The position numbers were made by a program, and so were the translations under genes. The notes beneath the pieces are model-generated. The model was not told the DNA's origin, ran no database searches, and saw only the letters and a list, made by a program, of their open reading frames with translations. This document shows positions 8,447 through 17,708 of a DNA stretch of 64,000 bases, piece by piece; position 1 is the first letter of the stretch, and each line of letters opens with the position of its first letter. Source of the stretch: Dyella sp. RRB7 (GTDB taxonomy: Bacteria > Pseudomonadota > Gammaproteobacteria > Xanthomonadales > Rhodanobacteraceae); assembly GCF_022761115.1 (NCBI RefSeq), contig NZ_JAKWJS010000006.1, positions 186,001-250,000 on the forward strand. The letters are read 5' to 3'.

Positions 8447-10117
8447 ATGAATGCTCCGACCCGTATCGACACCACCCGCACCATCCGCGCGCCGCGCGGC
8501 ACCACGCTGAGCTGCAAGAGCTGGCTCACCGAGGCGCCGTTCCGCATGCTGCAGAACAACCTCGATCCCGAAGTGGCGGAGAACCCGGCCGAGCTGGTGG
8601 TGTACGGCGGCATCGGCCGCGCCGCGCGCAACTGGGAGTGCTTCGACGCGATCCTGCGCGCGCTGCGTGAACTCAACGACAACGAGACCTTGCTGATCCA
8701 GTCCGGCAAGCCGGTGGGCGTGTTTCCCACCCACGCCGATGCGCCGCGCGTGTTGCTGGCCAACTCCAACCTGGTGCCGGCCTGGGCGAACTGGGAGCAC
8801 TTCAACGAACTCGATAAGAAGGGTCTGATGATGTACGGCCAGATGACGGCTGGCTCGTGGATCTACATCGGCTCGCAGGGCATCGTGCAGGGCACCTATG
8901 AGACGTTCGTGGAAATGGGCCGCCAGCATTACCACGGCAGCCTCAAGGGCAAGTGGATCCTTACCGCCGGCCTCGGCGGCATGGGCGGCGCGCAGCCGCT
9001 GGCCGCGACGCTGGCGGGCGCGTGTTCGCTGAATATCGAATGCCAGCAGAAGAGCATCGATTTCCGCCTGAAGACGCGCTACGTCGACGAGCAGGCCAGC
9101 GATCTCGACGACGCGCTGGCGCGCATCGCCAGGTACACCGCGGCGGGCGAGGCGAAATCGATCGCGCTGCTCGGCAACGCGGCCGACGTGCTGCCGGAAC
9201 TGGTGCGCCGTGGCGTGCGCCCGGATGCGGTGACCGACCAGACCAGCGCGCACGATCCGGTCAACGGCTACCTGCCCAGCGGCTGGACGGTGGAGCAGTG
9301 GTTCGAGCGTCGCAAGAGCGATCCGGTCGGCACCGCCAAGGCCGCCAAGCAGTCCATGCGTACGCATGTGGAAGCGATGCTTGCATTCCATGCGCAAGGC
9401 ATTCCCACCTTCGACTACGGCAACAATATCCGCCAGATGGCCAAGGACGAAGGGCTGAGCAACGCGTTCGCGTTCCCGGGCTTTGTGCCCGCGTTCGTGC
9501 GTCCGCTGTTCTGCCGTGGCGTGGGCCCGTTCCGCTGGGTGGCGTTGTCGGGTGATCCGGAGGACATCTACAAGACCGACCAGAAGGTGAAGGAGCTGAT
9601 CCCCGACGATCCGCACCTGCATCGCTGGCTCGACATGGCCAAGCAGCGCATCAGCTTCCAGGGCCTGCCGGCGCGCATCTGCTGGGTGGGCCTGGGCCTG
9701 CGCCACAAGCTTGGCCTCGCGTTCAACGAGATGGTGCGCAACGGCGAGCTGAAGGCGCCGGTGGTGATCGGCCGCGACCATCTGGATTCCGGTTCCGTTG
9801 CCAGCCCGAACCGTGAAACCGAAGCGATGCGCGATGGTTCCGACGCGGTCAGCGACTGGCCGCTGCTCAATGCGATGCTCAATGTCGCGGGCGGCGCCAC
9901 GTGGGTGTCGCTGCACCATGGCGGTGGCGTCGGCATGGGCTATTCGCAGCATTCGGGCGTGGTGATCGTGTGCGACGGCAGCGAAGCGGCCGACAAGCGC
10001 ATTGCGCGCGTGCTGTGGAACGATCCGGGCACCGGCGTGATGCGTCACGCGGATGCGGGTTATGAGATCGCCATCGAGTGCGCGAAAGAGCAGGGCTTGA
10101 ATCTGCCGATGCTCTAA
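8447..10117 (+). CDS. hutU: Urocanate hydratase
   Basis: A 556-residue cytoplasmic enzyme of histidine degradation that converts urocanate to imidazolonepropionate using NAD+ as an electrophilic cofactor. Highly conserved family blocks are visible: [51 protein letters not shown], and the C-terminal [17 protein letters not shown]. Length matches the family (about 555). No other hut gene lies beside it in the window. A GC-rich hairpin follows the stop. Confidence 0.97.
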   Translation: MNAPTRIDTTRTIRAPRGTTLSCKSWLTEAPFRMLQNNLDPEVAENPAELVVYGGIGRAARNWECFDAILRALRELNDNETLLIQSGKPVGVFPTHADAPRVLLANSNLVPAWANWEHFNELDKKGLMMYGQMTAGSWIYIGSQGIVQGTYETFVEMGRQHYHGSLKGKWILTAGLGGMGGAQPLAATLAGACSLNIECQQKSIDFRLKTRYVDEQASDLDDALARIARYTAAGEAKSIALLGNAADVLPELVRRGVRPDAVTDQTSAHDPVNGYLPSGWTVEQWFERRKSDPVGTAKAAKQSMRTHVEAMLAFHAQGIPTFDYGNNIRQMAKDEGLSNAFAFPGFVPAFVRPLFCRGVGPFRWVALSGDPEDIYKTDQKVKELIPDDPHLHRWLDMAKQRISFQGLPARICWVGLGLRHKLGLAFNEMVRNGELKAPVVIGRDHLDSGSVASPNRETEAMRDGSDAVSDWPLLNAMLNVAGGATWVSLHHGGGVGMGYSQHSGVVIVCDGSEAADKRIARVLWNDPGTGVMRHADAGYEIAIECAKEQGLNLPML

Positions 10118-10125
10118 GGCAACCG

Positions 10126-10153
10126 GCGTCCGGTGCCCGCAGGCGCCGGACGC
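10126..10153 (+). terminator. Strong hairpin after hutU
   Basis: GCGTCCGG at 10126-10133 pairs with CCGGACGC at 10146-10153, and four more pairs (one G-T) extend the stem to about 12 bp with a 4-base loop. It starts 9 bases after the hutU stop. There is no T tract. Confidence 0.5.
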
Positions 10154-10254
10154 GAGGCGGCGCGCCCAGGCAAGGTCAGTGCCGGGCCACGATTTCGCCA
10201 TAAGCGTGTGCAAGCTTGCTCGCGGTTCCCCCTCTTCGACAAGGAAGCGCCCCC

Positions 10255-11280
10255 ATGGATCGCCCAGGTATTCGTCGCACCGCCATGGCGGCGGCGATGT
10301 TCGCGTCTTCGTTCGCCTGCATCGTTCCGCTCGCGAGTGCGTTCGATGCCCCGCCCTCTAAAACGGTCGATACCCGGCTGCAACAGGCGCTCGACGCGCT
10401 GGCGCAGCGTGCGCGCCCGGGCATGCTCGGCGTTGCCGTGCTCGACCTGCAAAGCGGAGCCGAGGCGCGCGTCCATGCCGAGCAGGCCTATCCCATGATG
10501 AGCGTGTTCAAGGCGCCGGTTGCCGCCGCCGTGCTTTCGGCCATCGACGAAGGCAGGCTCTCGCTGCAGCAGCAGGTCACGGTGAATCGTGAGGACGTGC
10601 TCGACGGTTCGGCTGTGCCATCGATTGGCGCACACTTCCGCGGCGAGCACATGACATTCACCATCGAGCAGTTGTTGAAGGCGGCGGTGTCCGAAAGCGA
10701 CAACACGGCGGTGGATGCGCTGGTAAAAGCGGTCGGTGGCCCGCAGGCGGTGACTGCGTTCCTGCGTGCGCACGGTATCGACGGCATGCGCGTGGACATG
10801 GACGAGGCGGGCGTGCATCGCGTGTTCCAGCATCTTCAGCCGGGGCAAGCGGCGCCTGCCAATGAAAGCGAGCAGGCTGCATCGGAACGCTATCGTCGCG
10901 GCTACCAGGCCTACCTCGACGATCCGCGTAATCGAAGCACACCGGACGCTGCCGTGCTGTTCCTGCGCAAGCTGGTGGGCCAGGAGCTGCTTACGCAGGC
11001 ATCCACGCACTACTTGCTCGACCTGATGGCCGCGCAAACCATCCCCAACCGCTTGCGTGCGGGCTTGCCGCAAGGCGTCCGCCTGGCCGACAAGAGCGGC
11101 TCGTCGGGTTCGCTGGAAGGCAGGACGGCGGCGTACAACGACATCGGCGTCATCAGCTGGCCCGATGGCCACACGGTGATCGTGGCCGCGTTCCTCACCG
11201 ATTCGACCGCATCGACGGCGGCGCGCGACGCATGGTTTGCCGACATCGCCCGGGCTGTCGTGGCCGCCACACGTCCTTGA
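10255..11280 (+). CDS. Class A beta-lactamase, PER-like (subclass A2)
   Basis: A 341-residue secreted serine beta-lactamase with a signal peptide to about residue 30. The catalytic Ser83-x-x-Lys86 is in MMSVFK, Ser148-Asp-Asn is in SESDN, and the KTG element appears as Lys280-Ser-Gly. The omega-loop Glu184 aligns with Glu166, and the position of Asn170 is His188 (EAGVH). This His is what I recall for PER-type enzymes, as is the C-terminal block GRTAAYNDIGVISWPDG. About 46 residues separate Glu184 from the STPDAAV segment where TEM has about 17, so the omega region carries a large insertion. The start is ATG 10255, with AAGGAAG upstream. Confidence 0.88.
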   Translation: MDRPGIRRTAMAAAMFASSFACIVPLASAFDAPPSKTVDTRLQQALDALAQRARPGMLGVAVLDLQSGAEARVHAEQAYPMMSVFKAPVAAAVLSAIDEGRLSLQQQVTVNREDVLDGSAVPSIGAHFRGEHMTFTIEQLLKAAVSESDNTAVDALVKAVGGPQAVTAFLRAHGIDGMRVDMDEAGVHRVFQHLQPGQAAPANESEQAASERYRRGYQAYLDDPRNRSTPDAAVLFLRKLVGQELLTQASTHYLLDLMAAQTIPNRLRAGLPQGVRLADKSGSSGSLEGRTAAYNDIGVISWPDGHTVIVAAFLTDSTASTAARDAWFADIARAVVAATRP

Positions 11281-11479
11281 GGAACGATTGTCGTAACGAG
11301 GGGCTGTTCGCTGCGTCTTGCGTCATTCCCGCGAATACGAAAATCCAGCGGTCCGGTGCAGCACATGTCGACGCGGCGTGAACTTCGACGTCGGAACGAA
11401 TGGAATCGCCGCCGGCTGGGTTGGCGGTCCATCACCGCCGGGCGCATGATGGCGCCACATCACAACGGGGAGCCGTGAC

Positions 11480-11869
11480 ATGCCAGTCGAACTGAGGTTG
11501 CTGGGATGGTCGATCGTTCTTGGCCTGGTGTATGTGCTGTTTGCCGCCACGCTGGCCACACAGCAGCGGGGGCTGAAATGGAACACGAGCAATCGTGAGG
11601 GCGCGCCCGCGCCGCTGACCGGCATGGCTGCGCGAGCCGACCGGGCAAGCCGGAATTTCCTGGAAATGTTTGCGTTCTTCGCCGCTGCCGTACTGGCCGT
11701 GGTTGCTGCGCAGCGCAGCAGTGCCTGCACGGTGCTTGGTGCACAGTTGTACTTCTGGGCCCGGGTGGTCTATCTGCCGATCTATGCGATTGGCATTCCC
11801 TACCTGCGTACCCTGGTGTGGCTGGTATCGGTGGTGGGTATCGTGTTGCTGCTTTCCGCGCTGGTTTGA
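11480..11869 (+). CDS. MAPEG family membrane protein
   Basis: A 129-residue four-helix integral membrane protein. It carries the MAPEG pattern of a basic loop after helix 1, ADRASRNFLEMFAFFAAAVL in helix 2, and ARVVYLPIYAIGIPYLRTLVW near the end. MAPEG members include glutathione-dependent enzymes. Bacterial short forms are mostly uncharacterised, so the reaction is unknown. A GGGGAG motif precedes the ATG. The 199 bases between the beta-lactamase stop and this gene show no other feature. Confidence 0.85.
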   Translation: MPVELRLLGWSIVLGLVYVLFAATLATQQRGLKWNTSNREGAPAPLTGMAARADRASRNFLEMFAFFAAAVLAVVAAQRSSACTVLGAQLYFWARVVYLPIYAIGIPYLRTLVWLVSVVGIVLLLSALV

Positions 11870-12177
11870 TCCTGCACTGGTGCCGTCGTGGTGGCGGCAT
11901 CGGTAGCGGCGGCCTGCGTGCCATTTATTTGGCGATAGTCAATTTTCGGGCGTCAAAAGCTCGGCGCAGCCTGCTTTGCTGGCCCATGCGTGGCGTATCG
12001 CTGCGTTTGATTTATTGTTTTCTTTCATTTGGTTAGGCGATTGTCTTGGCATTCGCGATCAAGCGGGGTGTTCGCAAGATATCCGGTGCATGACCACTAT
12101 GCGGTTCCGGCGTCTCATGGCGTCGGGTCGCCGGCAAGGGGCCGGCGGCATTCCTCACTGATGAATGGGAGAACCGC
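11870..12177. other. Non-coding stretch
   Basis: No convincing gene. The middle (about 11920-12050) is unusually AT-rich for this region and may hold the promoter of the downstream gene. A small GC hairpin lies just before that gene, and GGGAGA supplies its ribosome binding site. Confidence 0.4.
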
Positions 12178-12951
12178 ATGAACACTGATTTTGAACGCAC
12201 CGGTGCGCTGACCGAACTGACCAGCTACCCGCAATGGGCACAGGACATGATCGCGGCCTGCGAACCCGCCCGCCGGAGCGTACGTGACCACGTGATGTGG
12301 GACTTGATGAGCGAAGGCCGCATCGATCCCCGCATCATGCGCAACTTCATGGTCGGTACCTGGTCGCTGATTGAACGCTTCCCCTCGTTCATGGCGCAGA
12401 ACCTGCTCAAGACCCAGTATGGCCGCAGCCCGGGCGACAACCTTGCCCGCCGCTGGCTGGTGCGCAATATCCGGGTGGAGCAAAACCATGCCGAGTATTG
12501 GCTGGATTGGGCCGAAGGCGCCGGTGTCGCGCGCAAGGAAGTACTGGATGGCCGCCCGCCACAGGGAACCCAGGCCGCTGCCGAGTGGTGCCACGAAGTG
12601 TGCGGTCGCGATACCCTCGCCGCGGGCGTTGCCGCCACCAACTACGCCATTGAAGGAGTGACCGGCGAATGGTCCCAGAAGGTGTTCGACAGCGAGGCCT
12701 ATGCGCAAAGCCTGCCGGCCGCCGGTCGCAAGGCCACGCTGCGTTGGCTGCAGTTGCACGCCGCCTATGACGATACCCATCCGTGGGAGGCGCTCGATAT
12801 TGTCTGTACCCTGATGGGTAACCGCCCCGCTCCCGAAGAAGTGGAACACCTGCGAGAATGCATCGTACGCAGCTATGCCAGCCTGCATTACGGGCTGGAG
12901 CGTTGCCTGGCTTATCAGTACGCGACTGAAGTGGAAGAGCAGGCGGCATAA
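12178..12951 (+). CDS. TenA/PqqC-fold protein with haem-oxygenase-like diiron (HDO) residue pattern
   Basis: A 257-residue all-alpha protein of the PqqC/TenA fold, often labelled TenA family regulator. Candidate metal ligands fall on successive helices: Glu66 (SLIERFP), Glu101 and His104 (VEQNHAEYW), Glu159 (YAIEGVTGEW), then His194, Asp198/199 and His201 (LQLHAAYDDTHPWE). This Glu / ExxH / Glu / Asp-His layout is what haem-oxygenase-like diiron oxidases such as UndA and CADD use, and differs from thiaminase TenA. So an iron-dependent oxidase or oxygenase is more likely than a transcription regulator. This is an inference from spacing only. No biosynthetic partner genes are adjacent. Confidence 0.7.
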   Translation: MNTDFERTGALTELTSYPQWAQDMIAACEPARRSVRDHVMWDLMSEGRIDPRIMRNFMVGTWSLIERFPSFMAQNLLKTQYGRSPGDNLARRWLVRNIRVEQNHAEYWLDWAEGAGVARKEVLDGRPPQGTQAAAEWCHEVCGRDTLAAGVAATNYAIEGVTGEWSQKVFDSEAYAQSLPAAGRKATLRWLQLHAAYDDTHPWEALDIVCTLMGNRPAPEEVEHLRECIVRSYASLHYGLERCLAYQYATEVEEQAA

Positions 12952-13025
12952 CAGGGCAATCTCGTCGTCGAGAGTGAGACCCGGCGAGATTTAGCTTTAT
13001 GAAGTGGTCGTGTAAAAGGGACGCC

Positions 13026-15776
13026 ATGGATTCGATCCGTAGCACCTCTCAAAGACCGCTGTCGCGACGCTTGAGGCCACTGGCCTACGGGCTGGTGGCC
13101 GTTATTGGCCTGATCCTCGTATTGACCTGGGGCACCCTCCAGGTGCAGGTCACTCTCGCCGGTTTTCTCAACGGCGAGAGTGTTTGGAGCAAGGCGCAGA
13201 AACAGGCGGTCATCGACCTTGCCACCTATGCCGAGACGGGCGATGCCACTCGCCTGGCCAGCTTCAACGACAACTATGGCCTGTTGATGTCCGATCGCTG
13301 GGCACGCGATGCGATTGCCTCGGGCAAGTTCGATCGCGCCGCCGTTGACAAGGCTTTCACGCGCGGCAAGATTTTGCCGACGGCCGAGTCGGGCATGATT
13401 TTCATGCTGCGTTGCTGCACCCAGTCGCCGCATATGGGCGAGGCTGTCGCGGCATGGCGTGAAGCCGATGTGCCGCTGCTGAAGCTTGGCAGTATCGCGG
13501 AACAACTCGAACAAGCCTATGCGCAGGGCCAGCCCGACAGCGCGCAGGTCAAGCAGCAACTGGCGCACATCAACGCGCTCAACGATCAACTGGAGCCGCT
13601 GACCAAGCGCTTTTCGCTGGAAGTGGCGCAAGGCGCCATCTGGCTGGGCGGCGTGCTGTTCCTCGGCGTGTTGCTCACCGCATGCGTGGCGTCGCTGCTC
13701 TGGCTGCGCATGGCCAAACGCATACTGTCGCGCATCCGCGGTACCGAAGAGCGCTACAGCCTGCTGTTCGACAGCGCCGCCGATGCCATCGTGATGGTGG
13801 ACGAAGCCACCGGCCGCATCCTCGGCGTGAACCGCACCGCGATGAGCTGGACCGGGCTGGACATGGACGCCTTGCTCGGCCGGGACCTGGCCAGCCTGTT
13901 CGTGCCGCTGCTGCACCGGGCCGATGGCGCGGTCACCGGCGAGTTGCGCGGGCCAGGTGGGCGGCTGCGCCCGGTGGAAATGCGCAGCAGCACGGCGCAC
14001 TGGGGCACGCAGAGCGTGCGCCAGTCGATCATGCGCGACATCACCGAGCGGGTGAACATGGAGCAGCAGCGGCGCATTGCTTCCGAAGCGCTGGCCGGTA
14101 TCGCCGAGGGCGTGATCATCGCCAACGCCGAGCGGCGGGTGACACGGGTGAATGCGGCGCATATCCGCATGACGGGGTTCACCGCCCAGGCGCTGCAGGA
14201 CGTGCGCTTCGACGACTTGCGTTCGCTGCCGGACGGTTCGCCATTGCCCGAGTCGGTGTGGGAGACCATCGATGTCGACGGCAATTGGGTGGGGGAAGTC
14301 CGTAGCCGCCGGTTCGATGGCTCGTCGTACCCGGAGCTGTTGAGCATCAGTGCCATCCGCGATCCGGAAGGGCAGGTGCAGCACTATGTGGCGGTCATCA
14401 ACAACATCAGCGCGGCCAAGGCGAACGAACAGCGCCTGCAATACATGGCGGCGCACGATCCGCTGACCGGGCTGGCCAATCGCGCCGAGTTCGAGCGGCG
14501 CTGCGTGCAGTCCGTGGTGCAGGCCGAGCGTGAGCGCGGCATGATGGCGGTGCTGTTCATCGACCTCGACGCGTTCAAGGCGGTGAACGACAGCTATACC
14601 CACGCCATCGGTGACCATCTGCTGGTGAAAGTGGCCGAGCGCATCGTCTATGAGCTGGGTGACGCCGGCCTGGCCGGGCGCATCGGCGGCGACGAGTTCA
14701 CCGTGCTGATGGATGGCCTGCATTCCCGCGAACAGGCCAGCGCGCTGGCCGGGCGCCTGCTTACGGCGCTGGCTGCACCGGTGATGGTGGGCGACTACGA
14801 GGTCGCGCTCAGCGCCAGCATCGGCATCGCCTGCTACCCGCTGGACGGCGTAGACGTACCCACGCTCATCAGCAGCGCCGATGCCGCCATGTACGCGGCC
14901 AAGACCGAGGAGCGCAACGCGTTCCGTTTCTACTCGCCGCGCATGCAGGCCGATACGCGACGGCGCATCGCGCTGGCCTCGGAGTTGCGCAAGGCACTCG
15001 CGGAGAACGAATTCCGCCTGGTCTACCAGCCCGCGGTGGAGCTGCGCAGCGGTCGCATCGTGGCGGTGGAGGCCTTGCTGCGTTGGCACCATCCGGTGCG
15101 TGGCCAGATCCAGCCGGGTGAGTTCATTCCCATGGCGGAGAAGCTGGGCCTGATCCGGCGCATCGACCAATGGGTCTTGCAGGCCGCCTGCACGCAGATG
15201 CACCTGTGGGACAAGGCCAACGTGCCGCCGTTGCGCATGGCGGTGAACGTTTCCGCGCACTGGTTTGGCCAGGCCAATTTCGTCGACGACATCCGCGCCC
15301 TGCTGGAGGCGCGCCGCCTGGCGCCGGAGCGCCTGATGCTGGAGATCACCGAGGGCGCGATCCTGCGTCTTGGCGAGGAGATGGAGCGCACGCTGCACGC
15401 CCTGCATGCGCTGGGCGTGGGCGTGGCCATCGACGATTTCGGCACCGGCTATTCATCGATGAGCTACCTGAAGCTGCGGGCGATCGCCTATTTGAAGATC
15501 GATCGCAGCTTCGTCAGCGGCCTGCCCGAGGACAGCAGCGATGGCGCCATCGTCGAGGCCATGCTCACGTTGTGCCGCAACCTCGGCATCAGCCCGATTG
15601 CCGAGGGTATCGAGACCGAGGAACAGCATCGCTTCCTGCTGCGTGCCGGCTGCGCCGAAGGGCAGGGCTTTCTCTATTCCAGGCCGGTGGCGCCGGAAGA
15701 GATCGTGCAACTGCTCAGCCCCGGGCGGCGCCAGGCCGGTACGCACCTGCGCCTGGTGCCGCCGGAGTCGCTCTGA
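13026..15776 (+). CDS. PAS-GGDEF-EAL cyclic-di-GMP signalling protein
   Basis: About 916 residues. Two transmembrane helices (about 20-40 and 205-230) flank a periplasmic sensor domain. Two PAS domains follow (first EERYSLLFDSAADAIVMVDE), then GGDEF with intact RIGGDEF, then EAL with intact VEALLRWHHP and the DDFGTGYSS loop. Both catalytic signatures look competent, so it could make or degrade cyclic di-GMP, with the periplasmic domain and PAS setting the balance. The start is ATG 13026 (AAAGGGA upstream). An in-frame ATG at 12999 lacks a binding site. It converges on msrA with a six-base gap. Confidence 0.93.
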   Translation: MDSIRSTSQRPLSRRLRPLAYGLVAVIGLILVLTWGTLQVQVTLAGFLNGESVWSKAQKQAVIDLATYAETGDATRLASFNDNYGLLMSDRWARDAIASGKFDRAAVDKAFTRGKILPTAESGMIFMLRCCTQSPHMGEAVAAWREADVPLLKLGSIAEQLEQAYAQGQPDSAQVKQQLAHINALNDQLEPLTKRFSLEVAQGAIWLGGVLFLGVLLTACVASLLWLRMAKRILSRIRGTEERYSLLFDSAADAIVMVDEATGRILGVNRTAMSWTGLDMDALLGRDLASLFVPLLHRADGAVTGELRGPGGRLRPVEMRSSTAHWGTQSVRQSIMRDITERVNMEQQRRIASEALAGIAEGVIIANAERRVTRVNAAHIRMTGFTAQALQDVRFDDLRSLPDGSPLPESVWETIDVDGNWVGEVRSRRFDGSSYPELLSISAIRDPEGQVQHYVAVINNISAAKANEQRLQYMAAHDPLTGLANRAEFERRCVQSVVQAERERGMMAVLFIDLDAFKAVNDSYTHAIGDHLLVKVAERIVYELGDAGLAGRIGGDEFTVLMDGLHSREQASALAGRLLTALAAPVMVGDYEVALSASIGIACYPLDGVDVPTLISSADAAMYAAKTEERNAFRFYSPRMQADTRRRIALASELRKALAENEFRLVYQPAVELRSGRIVAVEALLRWHHPVRGQIQPGEFIPMAEKLGLIRRIDQWVLQAACTQMHLWDKANVPPLRMAVNVSAHWFGQANFVDDIRALLEARRLAPERLMLEITEGAILRLGEEMERTLHALHALGVGVAIDDFGTGYSSMSYLKLRAIAYLKIDRSFVSGLPEDSSDGAIVEAMLTLCRNLGISPIAEGIETEEQHRFLLRAGCAEGQGFLYSRPVAPEEIVQLLSPGRRQAGTHLRLVPPESL

Positions 15777-15782
15777 TCGGGC

Positions 15783-16490
15783 TCAATGCAGCTGCACGTC
15801 CACCACGGTCTGTTCCGGCTGGTATAGCGCGGGGAACTTCTGTTTGAGGTGCACCACCTTGGGTGCATCGTTGAACACGATGTACGGATCGTCCGGATGG
15901 CGTCGCGCGTAATCCTGGTGATAGGCCTCCGCCACATAGAAGGCCTTCAGGGGCACCAACTGCGTCACGATGGGCTCGTCGAACGCATGCGCGGCGGTGA
16001 GTTGCGCGATGTATGCGGTGGCGACGCGCTTCTGCTCGTCGTTGCCGTAGAAGATCACCGAGCGGTATTGCGTGCCCACGTCCGGTCCCTGGCGATTGAG
16101 CTGGGTGGGGTCGGTGGCCACCGAGAAATACACCTTCAGCAGCTGGCCATAGCTGACCTTGGCCGGGTCATAGAGGATCTTCACCGATTCGGCATGGCCG
16201 GTGTCGCCGTCGCTGACCCGGTCATATTCAGCGGTATTCGCTGCGCCGCCGGAATACCCCGCCCAGACCTTGCTGACTCCCTTGACGTGTTCAAACACGG
16301 ACTGCAGGCCCCAGAAACAACCGCCGGCGAACACGGCGACCTGGTTGCCCGGCGGCTGCGCGGTATCCACCGCGGGATCGGGCAAGGCGGCGGTGTCGCT
16401 GCCGGCCGTGGCCAGGCTGCAGGCACCCAGGCCGCCCATGGCCAGCAGGAAGGCCAGGGAGGGGAATAGCTTGAGGCGGCGAAGACTCAT
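15783..16490 (-). CDS. msrA: Peptide-methionine (S)-S-oxide reductase, lipoprotein form
   Basis: A 235-residue MsrA that reduces Met-S-sulfoxide in oxidised proteins. The catalytic Cys58 is in AGGCFWG, followed by [16 protein letters not shown] and the substrate block [12 protein letters not shown]. The N-terminus is a lipoprotein signal (LGAC, Cys24), so the enzyme is exported and probably membrane-tethered in the periplasm, unlike cytoplasmic E. coli MsrA. The start is ATG 16490 with GGAGCG upstream; the longer open frame is not supported. Confidence 0.95.
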   Translation of the reverse strand: MSLRRLKLFPSLAFLLAMGGLGACSLATAGSDTAALPDPAVDTAQPPGNQVAVFAGGCFWGLQSVFEHVKGVSKVWAGYSGGAANTAEYDRVSDGDTGHAESVKILYDPAKVSYGQLLKVYFSVATDPTQLNRQGPDVGTQYRSVIFYGNDEQKRVATAYIAQLTAAHAFDEPIVTQLVPLKAFYVAEAYHQDYARRHPDDPYIVFNDAPKVVHLKQKFPALYQPEQTVVDVQLH

Positions 16491-16591
16491 GGGGAAACGC
16501 TCCATCGGTGGATGAGACGCTAGGCTCGGCGTGAGGCGCCGTGCGGTTACCCGACTATTCGCTGCCTGGGGCGGTCCGGTTACCTCCGTCG

Positions 16592-16813
16592 TTATCCGCC
16601 GGCCTGCACGTGGATCACGACATCCTCGATCTGCACGACCTGGCCCGCGTGGATCTTGCACGTCTTGCGCAGCTCTTGCTCGCCATCCACGGATACCGCG
16701 CCACTGGCCACGATCGCCTTGCCGGCGCCGCCGCTGTCGCATAGCCCCACCAGCTTGAGCAACTGGTTGAGTTCGATGTAGTCGCGGTCCAGTTCGAAAT
16801 CGAGTTCGTGCAT
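16592..16813 (-). CDS. S4-domain RNA-binding protein (YbcJ-like)
   Basis: A 73-residue protein that is essentially one S4 domain: [20 protein letters not shown], then [15 protein letters not shown], and a final [10 protein letters not shown] strand. Small stand-alone S4 proteins of the YbcJ type are thought to bind structured RNA. It lies three bases downstream of the barstar gene on the same strand, so it is the last gene of that operon. Confidence 0.85.
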   Translation of the reverse strand: MHELDFELDRDYIELNQLLKLVGLCDSGGAGKAIVASGAVSVDGEQELRKTCKIHAGQVVQIEDVVIHVQAGG

Positions 16814-16816
16814 GAG

Positions 16817-17251
16817 TCAGTCGTCGGTATCGTCAAAGGCGCTTTCGGGCAGCGCGAAGAAAACAAAGAAAGGCGAGCCGGCTTCCTGCCAGTAGTCCAC
16901 CGCCTCTTCAAGGATGTCCAGCAGGGTATCGAAATCGTCCTCGTCGGCCTGCTGCATGTCGTCGGCGTGATCGAACAGCAGGATGACGCCCGGCGCCTTC
17001 AGCCAGGACAGATCACGCACGCTGTCCGCCAGCGCATCCCAGTTGCGTCCGAAGTCGGCCGGCAGGCGCAACGCTACCGCCAGGCGGTCGAACAGGGCCG
17101 CGCGGTCCGTATAGTCCGCCAGGTCGATGCGGCAGACACACAACCCCTGCATGCCGGCACCATCCGCCAACGGGTCGAGATCATCCGAGGTGACGAAGAA
17201 GATGCCGCCGTGCGAGGCATCGCCAAAGTCGAGATCAAACTGTGCACTCAT
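16817..17251 (-). CDS. Barstar-family ribonuclease inhibitor
   Basis: A 144-residue acidic cytoplasmic protein. The barstar core spans about residues 40-135: [37 protein letters not shown], and an acidic helix rich in Asp/Glu. The acidic surface fits binding to the basic active site of a barnase-type RNase. Its ATG overlaps the stop of the RNase gene directly upstream (ATGA), so toxin and inhibitor are co-translated. The cognate pair is inferred from this arrangement. Confidence 0.9.
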   Translation of the reverse strand: MSAQFDLDFGDASHGGIFFVTSDDLDPLADGAGMQGLCVCRIDLADYTDRAALFDRLAVALRLPADFGRNWDALADSVRDLSWLKAPGVILLFDHADDMQQADEDDFDTLLDILEEAVDYWQEAGSPFFVFFALPESAFDDTDD

Positions 17252-17661
17252 CGTGATACCTCGAACGGGCGGAACGTGCGGTAGTGGTCGTCGGTGTAGT
17301 AGTAGACGCGCGGCGGCGTGCCGCCGGTGATGATGCGCCGCGCACCCCGGTAATCGAGCCCCGGCGTGTCCACCGTGTACTCGTGGTAATAGCCGTCGGG
17401 CATCGCCGGCAGGCGGCCTTCGCGGTTATTGAACACGATGCCGTCCTGGCGATGCTCGAACGGGCCGCCATGGGCGATCCGTGCCAACGTGTCGGCCGCC
17501 TCCGGTGGCAGGAACGGCGGCAACGGATGGCTGGCACCGGGCAACGACGCATGTGGCGTCGCGCCACCAGCGTCCGGCTGTGGTGCCGGCGCCTGCTGGC
17601 GCCACAGCAGCGCGGCGATCACCAGGGCGACCAGCAAAAGCAAGGGTTTGAGTAGACGCAT
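17248..17661 (-). CDS. Barnase/N1-type guanyl-specific ribonuclease, exported or membrane-anchored
   Basis: 137 residues. A hydrophobic segment (about 5-20) acts as a signal or anchor, a proline-rich linker follows, and the C-terminal half is a microbial RNase domain. Catalytic residues match barnase-type enzymes: Glu in YYHEYTVDTP, Arg in GARRIITGG, His in YTDDHYRTF. The NNREG segment is the typical base-recognition loop region. It cleaves RNA after guanosine in this family. The short linker and uncertain cleavage site leave open whether it is released. It overlaps barstar and follows the DUF72 gene by 47 bases. Confidence 0.9.
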   Translation of the reverse strand: MRLLKPLLLLVALVIAALLWRQQAPAPQPDAGGATPHASLPGASHPLPPFLPPEAADTLARIAHGGPFEHRQDGIVFNNREGRLPAMPDGYYHEYTVDTPGLDYRGARRIITGGTPPRVYYYTDDHYRTFRPFEVSR

Positions 17662-17708
17662 GGCACACGCCCCGAAGGAGTGGCGCGAGTGTAGAGCTTC
17701 CGCCGTGT

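Noticed and set aside
7382-10213. A 943-residue minus-strand open frame
   Set aside because: It runs antisense to hutU, which has perfect family conservation. The frame is open only because of codon bias.
12915-15407. An 830-residue minus-strand open frame
   Set aside because: Antisense shadow of the GGDEF-EAL gene; composition is His/Gln/Arg-rich with no motif.
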